Positions 56,301 to 64,000 of a DNA stretch of 64,000 bases are shown here, piece after piece. Below the pieces are notes generated by a model. That model did not search any database. It worked only from the letters and a program-made list of their open reading frames with translations, and was not told where the DNA came from. Each line of letters opens with the position of its first letter. The stretch's first letter is position 1. The stretch comes from Eleginops maclovinus (taxonomy: Eukaryota; Chordata; Actinopteri; Perciformes; Eleginopidae). The position numbers were made by a program, and so were the translations under genes. The DNA lies in assembly GCF_036324505.1 (NCBI RefSeq), contig NC_086368.1:23242378-23306377 (forward strand), given 5' to 3'.

Positions 56301-56741
56301 TATACATACTGGAGAAAAAGAGGTCAGGGCGGGTAGGATTTCTGAATGGCTGTAGCACCAAAGGGGAGGGAGGTCTGAACACAATAAGAACCTGAAGATG
56401 GACTGACCAGATGGATGGAAACAGATGCTGAAATAGACATGCAAACAACATTACCACTAAGTCAGTTACTTTTCAAAAACTGAAGGCAATATGGTTGTTG
56501 ACTGAGCAGAAATACAGGCTGCAGTTCTATATGTTTGACACATAAAATAATTGATAGTCAGGCATCCTCACTTTTAATGATAAAAGTTAAAGGTGTATGC
56601 ACACAAAATGACGAGGGTTGATAAGCATTACTGTGCTAAACTATACCAATATGATCAATAAAAACACAAATACTACATCAAATGTACTTTGTGAGTTACA
56701 GCAAGTTGGGTAACGTGTTTTGGTGGGTTTTAAGTCCTGTC
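53329..56741. other. intergenic DNA, possibly including a long ADAMTS 3' UTR
   Basis: This lies directly downstream of the ADAMTS stop codon in transcript direction. Minus-strand AATAAA hexamers occur near 55163, 54316-54338 (two) and 53482, so part or all could be 3' UTR. Two overlapping minus-strand ORFs (54602-54853 and 54783-55067) have no recognisable domain. An ORF at 55350-55619 on the plus strand likewise has none. No other feature seen. Confidence 0.4.
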
Positions 56742-56747
56742 TTTATT
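56742..56747 (-). terminator. adamts9: possible poly(A) signal AATAAA, ADAMTS gene
   Basis: The minus-strand AATAAA lies 80 nt after the stop codon. No clear GU-rich downstream element follows, and several other minus-strand AATAAA hexamers lie further on (near 55163, 54316-54338, 53482). The real cleavage site may be farther downstream. Confidence 0.3.
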
Positions 56748-56826
56748 TGGATTACAAATTGTGCCTATAATAATATTGTGAAATTTAAAATACCTACCTC
56801 ATCTGTTTGATGGTATGACAGTAGAT

Positions 56827-56916
56827 CTACTCCACTGCTACAGGCAGGCTTGAGCCAGAGGACGGAGTACATTTTCCGCAGTAGCCCCCACACACTCCTG
56901 ACACGCTGCTGCCATC
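56827..56916 (-). CDS. adamts9: ADAMTS last coding exon: end of the GON domain and stop
   Basis: 30 codons including TAG at 56827-56829; acceptor TCCACAG|GAT. It reads DGSSVSGVCGGYCGKC, then TPSSGSSLPVAVE and stop. CGGYCGKC.PSSG is the conserved GON terminus; the last residues (SSLPVAVE) differ from the G-L-E-V-R-V-L type ending I recall for the mammalian protein. It joins in phase 0 to the exon ending at 58548. Confidence 0.93.
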   Translation of the reverse strand, partial: DGSSVSGVCGGYCGKCTPSSGSSLPVAVE

Positions 56917-57806
56917 CTGTGGACACAATGGGAATATAAGGCTTGTCTGATCTGCTGTAACAATGTGATACAAACGATGAACATGACACAAACCAATACT
57001 AAATATGCAAAGGACTATGAGGTTACTATTGCCTGGATCACGTTATGAAGCATTTTCCCCTGTCACTGATCTGTCACAGTAAAACAGAGGTTAGTTTAAG
57101 AGGTGAGTAAAGATGTAAAACATCACATTAAAAGGTAGTGATGTTTTATGCCTCTTAAATTAGGGGTACCAGGCACGTTGTATGTGGGCATCATGTATAA
57201 ACTCCCGTACAGCATAATGGATATTTTGTCCAAACATCTAGCATCATAAATTGCATCAGATGAGCGTGCCAAAAGCACTATCCCACGCCATGAAAGCCAC
57301 AGCGTGCAGCGAGTGGTTTGTCTGATCTCCTCTGGAGTGCTCTCCCCGTCCCCCTGTCACAACCTGGCTTTGTTTAAATCTGCCTGGAGTGCCCACAGCA
57401 GGCCGGCTGGCAGAGGGTATAAGAAAGTGAACACTTTTTGGCATCAGAATCGCCTCCTGTTTTCACCTTAGCAATATGCTCTCTCCAGCTTGAGCTCCAT
57501 TTCAAAAGAGGACGGCCCTTGAGAGAGCAACTGCCCAAAAAAGGGTCCTTTTTCAGAAGGAAAGAAGTGGAGCTGGGAATACAGAACCCACTTGGGACTA
57601 TGCCCACTCTTAAGCCCAGAGGACATGTAGCGAGGAGAAATGGTGGAGTCAGGGATGCAGTATTAGAGGTAAAAGAACAGAGTAGACGAGATGAGGCAGT
57701 CAAATAAAGAGAGTTACAGCTACTTGGAAAATGTGTTCTAAAAGAGTTGCTAGAGGATATTAAACACAAATAAATGATATAGAATAGTTACAGAACTCCT
57801 ATAATA

Positions 57807-58329
57807 CACTGCCCGGCCAAATGGTCACAAGCCTGTGGGGGGCAGTGCTATGATCTGGGGTTGCTGCAGTTGGCCTGGTCTAGGTTCAGCAATGTGCCCA
57901 AAGAATGAGGTCAGCTGACTACCTGAATATACTGAATGACCAGGTTATTCCATCAATGGATTTTGTCTTCCCTGATGGCACGGGCATGTTCCAAGATGAC
58001 AATGCCAGGATCCATCGGGCTCAAATTGTGAAAGAGTGGTTCAGGGAGCATGAGACATCATTTTCACACATGGATTGGCCACAGAGTCCAGACCTGAACC
58101 CGATTGAGAATCTTTGGGATGTGCTGGAGGAGACCTTGCGTAGTGGTCCGAATCTCCCGTCATCAATACAAGATCTTGGTGAAATGAATGCAACTCTGGA
58201 TAGAAGTAAATGTTGTGACATTGCAGAAGCTTGTGGAAACGATGCCACAGCGATTGCGTGCCATAATCAAAGCTGAAGGCGATCCAACGAATATTAGAGT
58301 GTGTGACCTTTTTTTTGGGCCGGGCAGTG
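57807..58329 (+). mobile_element. Tc1/mariner-like element, internally deleted
   Basis: The ends are cactgcccggcc (57807) and its inverse ggccgggcagtg (to 58329), each bordered by TA, the Tc1/mariner target duplication (57805-57806 and 58330-58331). At 523 bp it is about a third of a full element. It keeps only the C-terminal part of the transposase. It lies antisense to the ADAMTS gene in its last intron. Confidence 0.88.
57835..58276 (+). pseudogene. Tc1-like transposase C-terminal fragment, frameshifted
   Basis: The fragment starts at GGSAMIWG (57838 on), then changes frame near 57900-57905 and continues [45 protein letters not shown] supplies the second catalytic Asp and PIEN the third acidic residue, 34 residues apart as in Tc1 DD34E enzymes. 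The DNA-binding HTH region and first catalytic Asp are absent, and the frame break makes it inactive. Confidence 0.9.
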
Positions 58330-58547
58330 TATGTAATACATTTCAACTGTTCTAACAAGAAAGGAGCCCAGTACCTCACTGTGAATGCTGTGAATTAAAT
58401 ATGGCATGAAAATGTGGATTATTTTGACATTATAAACCACATTATCTATTTCAACAATATTTCAGAGAGCTCAGTTAAAGTTTGTTATCATTTTAGGAGT
58501 TTTCCCCAGATAATACAGAGTGTACATATGCATCATATTGACAATAC

Positions 58548-58652
58548 CTGTGATTTTCGTATATCAGTCACTGCATAGTTGCCCTGGGAGATCCATGAGG
58601 TTTCCTTTGCCACCTTGAAACCTGTTCCTGAGAGGTTGAACCTGAAGCGCCC
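58548..58652 (-). CDS. adamts9: ADAMTS exon: GON domain, fifth segment
   Basis: 35 codons, phase 0 at both ends; acceptor TATCAG|GGG, donor CAG|GTATTG. It reads [20 protein letters not shown], then [15 protein letters not shown]. The ISQGNYAV(S/T)DI motif is shared with ADAMTS9 and ADAMTS20. An N-x-S sequon (NLS) is present. The following intron carries a Tc1-like deletion derivative at 57807-58329. Confidence 0.92.
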
Positions 58653-59559
58653 CTGATAGAAGAGACAGAATAAAGAGAGAGAATGATTAGATTAGATTAC
58701 ATTAGCCCATAGAAATGTAAGAGAGAACATGAGAATGGCGTAGGTGCTGGATGTTTCAAGAATAAGTAAAAGTATATCTTTTTTAATCATTTAATGATAA
58801 AGTACAGTGTGGCTAATGGTAGTGTTTTGGGATATTTGGGAGGCGTACAATGGTTGTAAAAGGATGTTTAACTATAAAGCGCAGGCATTTTCACATGCCA
58901 TACTGCAGCAGAAGAAGCGCAGGTGTATTAGTAACACAACTGCATACCATTATGCTGTACTGAATGCCTTTTAGTACAGCAGATTTTGTTTTATATTGAC
59001 TTTCTCTAATGAAAATGTCTCATGATTTTTGTAATGTTGTCCTTGAAGGGCCAATAAGATAACAATTGGAGCAGAATATTTTATCATGCAATAGCATTTT
59101 ATGGTTTTTGGAAAATTGTTACATCTATCCTTTTTTGTAATACACTTTTCCTTGTGGACAGGGAAGTTATAAGAATTGTGGGATAGATTCCCAAGGAGCC
59201 ACAACTGGAATGTCATTCTTTAAGCATACATACTTATAATTTAAGTGTAGCCTTATCTAAACATGTGTGGAAATAAAAGGAGTAGATATTCAAAAATGTT
59301 GATTGAGCATGTTCAAATGTCAACATTATGAGTGAAGCTTCAACGCTCTGATCTATTCAGTTCAGCCTTACATTCAGTAAGTCTGTTCATAGGCATCCTG
59401 GCTCACTGGAATAGCTTGCTAAGATGTAAAAGACCAGAGCCATCATTAATGTTGTTAGTTGAATTAGGTTTTTTGCTGCGATGACAGTTCTATAGTCGGC
59501 GATGAGAAATCATTTCGCCTCCTGTCACATAACTACCTACCAGCTGCTGTTGTTCTCAC
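58653..59559 (-). other. adamts9: ADAMTS intron without recognised features
   Basis: 907 nt of AT-rich intron between two GON exons; no repeat or ORF that I can support. Confidence 0.6.
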
Positions 59560-59651
59560 CTGTGGACACCGTGCAGCGCTGTAGCAGTCTCCAGCTGTAG
59601 CAAAGGGAACGTTCTTGCCTTCACGGGTGACAGCAAACTGCCAATCTGTAG
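59560..59651 (-). CDS. adamts9: ADAMTS exon: GON domain, fourth segment
   Basis: 92 nt; acceptor CTCAG|CT completing a Thr codon, then [20 protein letters not shown] and [10 protein letters not shown], ending in phase 0 at CAG|GTGAGA. The [15 protein letters not shown] string is highly specific to the GON domain. The exon is too short to stand out as an ORF but fits both neighbours exactly in phase. Confidence 0.92.
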
Positions 59652-60023
59652 CTGAGGAACAGAAGAGACCAACAAGTCAATCAAATTTGTTGTGACAAAT
59701 GTTCTCAGAATTAGTAGTTTAGAATGCATTGCTACAGGACCTCAGATGAGCTTCTATAATGGCAGCTTGCATCTGCAGTAATGACCTGTGTTAGTCTAAA
59801 TCCAGCCTTAGTTTTAGGGTCAGCTTAATGGCAATATCAGTATAATTTCATCTACTTAGAGCAATTCTATTTAATCCCCTCAAGCCTTGTAATTGTGTGT
59901 TGCTTAAATGAACCCTGAAGACATCTTGAGCCCATTAACCCTCATGAGCACGGACATAATTAAATGGCAAAGGAAGTTCTTATTTGGGAGTAATGTGGAG
60001 TTAACACTGGCACAGGATGCTGT

Positions 60024-60153
<130 letters not shown>

Positions 60154-60163
60154 AGCCACTCAC

Positions 60164-60297
60164 TGATGATGTTCATCTTGCTGAGGTCCAGGCGGACTTT
60201 GGAGAAGGTGGTGAAGCCGGCGGCTGTGTAGTCTCTCCGACAGTCACAATCCTCTCTCTTGGAGTCATTGGGTGGACACTGGGTGGGGTCATTGAGC
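60164..60297 (-). CDS. adamts9: ADAMTS exon: GON domain core, wedged between UG and CA repeat arrays
   Basis: 134 nt; acceptor GTGTGTTTCCCAG|G, donor ATCA|GTGAGTGG. It encodes [28 protein letters not shown] and [13 protein letters not shown], the most conserved part of the GON domain. The junctions complete an Arg codon on the left and a Thr codon on the right. In the transcript a (UG)~86 tract ends 7 nt before the exon and a (CA)~61 tract begins 13 nt after it. The length is not a multiple of three, so skipping would shift frame and truncate the GON domain. Confidence 0.93.
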
Positions 60298-60302
60298 CTG
60301 GG

Positions 60303-60481
<179 letters not shown>

Positions 60482-60588
60482 ACCTTAGCTTAACTTTACA
60501 TTTCCATGGAATTTCTTCATTTACGGAAATCAGTGCCAGGAGTCAGTTGGGTTTGGCTATTCTCATTGTTATCCTGTTCACTGTTTAC

Positions 60589-60683
60589 CTGAAGCCAAAG
60601 ATCTCTGAAAAATTCTCCCCTTCTCCTGTTGTCAAGGTAATGTACTCCTGTGGAGTCTCTGTCTGCATTCCTGCACAGTAGAC
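60589..60683 (-). CDS. adamts9: ADAMTS exon: GON domain, second segment
   Basis: 95 nt, phase 0 start at CTTCAG|GTC, ending two bases into an Arg codon at TTCAG|GTAAAC. It reads VYCAGMQTETPQEYITL then GENFSEIFGF. The CAGM...P.EY(V/I)TL....ENFSE(V/I)(Y/F)G string is a hallmark of the GON domain. Confidence 0.92.
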
Positions 60684-61283
60684 CTGAAGAGAAAAAGACG
60701 AAGGAGGAGGAGGAGGGAAAGGAAAGGTGGTATCCAGAGGGAGGAAGAGTAGGGAACCATGGGTGAAGGAAGAGATGGAGGTGGTAGATTGGAAAGGAAG
60801 AACAATAATGGTGTTGAGGAAAAAGAGACGACCAAAAGATGTTATGATCCTAATGCAGATTAGCGGAGTTGGCATAGTCAGTTTGAAGGCAGTCAAAGTA
60901 TTTCCTCTGACCACATCACTATGAACCGCAGCAAATATATGCCTAAATTCAAGCTAGGAGTGATGCATTTAAAGCACTTGTACTGTAAAGAAGCCCTTTA
61001 CACAGTCTCAACACAGCAGCAAGATGTATTGTAAGTAATCAAAAAGTCAAGTGTTCCTCGTCCCTCATAAATAAAACCTGTTATAGCTTCATACACCATC
61101 ATAAACATATTTATTAACACTTACATTTAAAAATATCAAACAAACTTTGTATCCTTGTACATAATTCGTACATTGAAGCGCTTTCAATAACACATGTCAA
61201 ATTAATTGTATTTTTAAAAATACAAACAGGCTTTTAAGTGCAACCATGTGCATTTGTTGGTCAACAAAATGATATAGTCCTAC

Positions 61284-61378
61284 CTTGAGTGCTTTTCCTT
61301 GAATATTGAGAAAGTGTTCGCTGTCGGGGAGGGGGCCGTTCAGGCTCTGGACGCCCTGACAGCTAGAAGGTAAATGGC
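61284..61378 (-). CDS. adamts9: ADAMTS exon: start of the GON domain
   Basis: 95 nt. The first two bases complete the last TSR cysteine; then HLPSSCQGVQSLNG and SEHFLNIQGKALK, ending in phase 0 at AAG|GTAGGA. The SC(x)2V...L.G....DGE(Y/H)FL.I.GK pattern is the opening of the GON domain. The acceptor is CCAAG, weaker than the CAG acceptors of the other exons. Confidence 0.9.
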
Positions 61379-61784
61379 CTTGGAGACACAATGGGAGTGT
61401 AAATAAGTCGGTATACAGCAATGTGAAGATTTAACACAGGACAGGCACTGAGGCCCTATACACACACACATGTGCACGCATGCAAACACACATTTCAGGG
61501 GTTAAGTCAGGTGTGACAAATCGCTGCATCAAATCAAAGAAAAATGGAAAGCCACTGACTCTTTGATGTCCCTTCCTACCGTTGGGAATAAATACACTGG
61601 ATAGTCAATCTTTGATGTTTGCCTCGGATCATAAATATTTCACCAAAGGCCAAGTCTATGAGATGACTGGATCAAGTCAAGCCATGCCTAACACTGGAAT
61701 TTGGGGTGCATTCAGTTGGCCTGTACCTAACCCTGGTCGTCTTGACCTTTGTTAAAAGAGGAGCAATCGTCTCGCAGTACTCAC

Positions 61785-61914
61785 AGCTTAGATTCCTGCA
61801 GACTTTTCTGGCCTCTGGCATGGCCTCTTGAGAACACCTATTGCTTTCCTGACCATCTGCTGACACACACTGCATCGTCCGCTCCATCACTCCGTCACCA
61901 CAGCTCACTGAGCA
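61785..61914 (-). CDS. adamts9: ADAMTS exon: last thrombospondin type-1 repeat
   Basis: 130 nt, starting in phase 0 at CTGCAG|TGC and ending one base into a Cys codon at AAGCT|GTGAGT. It reads CSVSCGDGVMERTMQC, then RKVCRNLSC once joined to the next exon. It has the CSVSCG O-fucosylation-type motif. The frame would stay open a few codons past the donor, but the GTGAGT site and the phase of the next exon fix the end at 61785. Confidence 0.93.
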
Positions 61915-62438
61915 CTGCAGGAGGGGGGAGGAGAACAGGGACAGTGTGAGAATAAAAACTTGTGGATGACAGTCACATCAGCGGTTTACATCGTCAAAGT
62001 GACCAGTGAAAAACACTCATGTTCATGGACATTTTTGTGAATGACACAAAGGTTTTATTAAAGTAAATTGTAGTCTATCATAACCAAGCTCAAATATAAC
62101 ATTTCAAGGAAATCTGCTAAAGAAAATGGGAGTTATTGCACATTTCCAGCTACTTCTGTTTGGTTAATAAAAGCAGTTAAGGTTTGACATTTCATCACAA
62201 GAAATAACACCTGTTTAACTTGCATGTATCAGGTTGCAATAAGTCTAGTTTTTAAAGGGTACAGAAGCCCTGTGGCAAAAATAAGGAAAAATATCTGGCG
62301 ATCATTAACTTAAGAATTTATCTAAGGGTGCCTTCCACGACGCCCAAAGACACCGTGCAATTAAGTAAACTGTAATTGTTCCTCCCCTTTGTTTATGACT
62401 CTACTGTTTTATTTTTAAATCTTAATTTTGAGGTTCCT

Positions 62439-62498
<60 letters not shown>

Positions 62499-62759
62499 GT
62501 GGGACATTTTTTATTTATTTGTTTTCACTGGTAAAAAAAAATAAGGAAAATAAAGAACCTGGCCTCAGATTATCAACACACCTTCACCCATAAGCACCGG
62601 AAAGAAAAGCCTTTTTATCAGACCCACCAAAATGTTTTGAACACTTGCCTCTTAGGGCTTCCGTATCACGGTTTAATTTAAGGAAAACACATGCATGCTA
62701 CGCATTGAAAAGACACAGATAAATGACTGGACAGCATGTATAACCATGCACTCGCTCAC
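61915..62759 (-). other. adamts9: ADAMTS intron between the last two TSR exons, with (TG)25
   Basis: The intron carries a TG tract at 62443-62492 (CA in the transcript). Otherwise no feature seen. Confidence 0.7.
62443..62492 (+). repeat. (TG)25 microsatellite
   Basis: Uninterrupted 50-bp TG tract in an ADAMTS intron. Confidence 0.97.
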
Positions 62760-62954
62760 CAGTCCCCAAATTCCAACTCTCCACTCCTGTGGCGGCTGGC
62801 ATGGCTCCAGATTACAAGGCATGTAGCTCTCAGGGGGGGTCCCGGGGCAGTTGGACAAAGACTGATGGCCATACTCATAGTTGTCATTCTCAGCATGCAC
62901 CTCGCTGCAGGAGACCAGACGCTGGCGGTAGCCCTGACCACAGCTGGCTGAGCA
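62760..62954 (-). CDS. adamts9: ADAMTS exon: thrombospondin type-1 repeat (second from the end)
   Basis: 65 codons, phase 0 at both ends; acceptor CTCCAG, donor CTG|GTGAGC. It begins CSASCGQGYRQRLVSC, with an O-fucosylation-type CSASCG motif. The repeat has the longer middle segment (ENDNYEYGHQ) characteristic of this position in ADAMTS9/20, then NCPGTPP and the closing cysteines. It ends EWRVGIWGL, the tryptophan segment of the last repeat. Both intron junctions lie exactly at TSR boundaries, as in the rest of the family. Confidence 0.93.
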
Positions 62955-63098
62955 CTGGAGGAGAGAATAAATCACAGGCATGAAATAAAAACAGAACACT
63001 GGATTTTAAGGTGGTGATTTTTGAAGGGTTAAGAATTTCCAATTCAGAGAAAACAGACTTTTAACAATTCAGATTTAGTGGGACTACATCACTCTCAC

Positions 63099-63269
63099 CT
63101 CAGTGAATTCCCCTGTGATCCAGATCAGTTCACAGGCGTGGGTGTTGCAGCTCTCTATATCTGGAGGTCTGATCTGGTTGACACAGTACATCTCATGCAC
63201 CTCCTGCTGGTTGTGGTCTACACACTGCAAGGCTCGTTGTCGGTGGCCTGCTCCACACGAATTACTGCA
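63099..63269 (-). CDS. adamts9: ADAMTS exon: thrombospondin type-1 repeat (third from the end)
   Basis: 57 codons, phase 0 at both ends; acceptor CTACAG, donor GAG|GTGAGA. It opens on CSNSCGAGHRQRALQC, the C-x-x-S-C-G motif that is an O-fucosylation consensus in TSRs, followed by the VDHNQQEVHEMYC stretch seen in ADAMTS9/20. Six cysteines are present, as expected for one TSR. The exon ends WITGEFTE, the start of the next repeat. The usual second tryptophan of the W-x-x-W-type C-mannosylation segment is Phe here. No upstream exon was found in 63270-64000. Confidence 0.93.
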
Positions 63270-64000
63270 CTGTAGTGGAAATAGGAAAGACAAGGGCCTT
63301 TAACAAACATGTCAAGTATAAGAATGGTAATGCAATGTAAGGAGATCCGCAGAGACTGGCAACAGCAACCCCTCTTCCACTTAGTAACAGGTTTCATTTA
63401 TGAATTAAAGGTAAGACAGGCTAATTAACTGACATAAGATGCCATTTCCAGGGTGATGTATTTCTTAAAAGTCGAGCTACTTATACATTGTCATGTCTAG
63501 CTGCAACTGCATCAATACTCTTTTGGGGGATTTAACTCTCCTGTATTGTGTAATATAGGTTTTTGTGCATGTAAATAGTCTGCAAAGGCTAAAATCCCCA
63601 CCCCCTGCCTGAAAAATACTGAGATTTATGTCTTTTTTTTGACGCAGTACCTTTTCCACATGGGACTACAGCATAAAGATATCAAAACAGCAGATAAGAG
63701 CTGGTGGGAAAGCACATTATTGTTTAGCAGAAGAACCTAAAGTAAGGACATGGCCAATTCCTGAAGAGATTAGACACAGTCTACTCCTGAAAGAGTTTAC
63801 AGTCCATGCCTTCTACGACTGCACTCCACATTACTGTTTTACAGCCGAATACACTTGTGTTTTGACTCATTCATTTAATCCTTAAAGAACCTTTCTGACA
63901 GTTTTTTCAGAAGCGCTTCTAAGCATAATAACAACATAATCAGTCTTAAGTCTCTACCCACGTTGAATCTTTTTATTAGTGTTGCTGTGAAAGTGGTGCT
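63270..64000 (-). other. adamts9: ADAMTS intron, running off the window
   Basis: No exon-like stretch with TSR cysteines found. It contains a partial MITE copy at about 63535-63612. Confidence 0.6.
63535..63612 (+). mobile_element. CCAAT-rich MITE-like repeat, copy D (5' fragment)
   Basis: Only the first blocks are present (ctcctgtattgtgtaatat, gtaaatagtctgcaaaggct), matching the start of copy B. Confidence 0.5.

Larger units (their letters stand above)
56917..58547 (-). other. adamts9: ADAMTS last intron
   Basis: 1631 nt. It holds the Tc1-like element and, at 57374-57769, a stretch open on both strands (131 codons minus, 89 codons plus) without a recognisable domain. Nothing else seen. Confidence 0.7.

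Overview
This is a piece of a vertebrate nuclear genome, almost certainly a ray-finned (teleost) fish. It has short phase-consistent exons with GT..AG introns, very abundant long CA/TG microsatellites, a fossil Tc1/mariner element, a tRNA-derived SINE and several short interspersed repeat families of fish type. There is no bacterial, plasmid or phage organisation. Nearly all of the short ORFs in the window are chance ORFs or translations of microsatellites.

Two genes can be supported, both on the minus strand and both running off the window. Right end (56827-64000): the last nine coding exons of a secreted metalloprotease of the ADAMTS9/ADAMTS20 (GON) subfamily. They encode three thrombospondin type-1 repeats and a complete GON domain ending in a stop codon. 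All nine join in frame (1107 nt, 368 residues plus stop). Left of it (48126 downward): the first two coding exons of a prickle-family planar-cell-polarity gene, giving the long-form N-terminus that precedes the PET and LIM domains. The PET/LIM exons are not in the window, so the first 46.8 kb is read as one very long prickle intron. In human, as I remember it, ADAMTS9 lies directly upstream of PRICKLE2 in the same orientation. That linkage is why I favour adamts9 and prickle2 over adamts20 and prickle1.

Layout: 1-46776, long prickle intron with about twelve long microsatellites, a SINE, a LINE reverse-transcriptase remnant, a palindromic DNA transposon with a transposase 5' remnant nested in a retroelement tail, several MITE copies and one candidate alternative first exon (10.9-11.3 kb). 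46777-48126, prickle exons 2 and 1. 48127-56741, intergenic DNA with promoter candidates, a MITE copy and possible alternative poly(A) sites. 56827-63269, ADAMTS exons, with a Tc1 deletion derivative in the last intron. 63270-64000, further intron.

The most interesting observation is the GON exon at 60164-60297. In the transcript it is bracketed by a (UG)~86 array ending 7 nt before the exon and a (CA)~61 array beginning 13 nt after it. The arrays are complementary, could fold the exon into a hairpin loop, and force any branch point to lie about 180 nt or more upstream of the 3' splice site.
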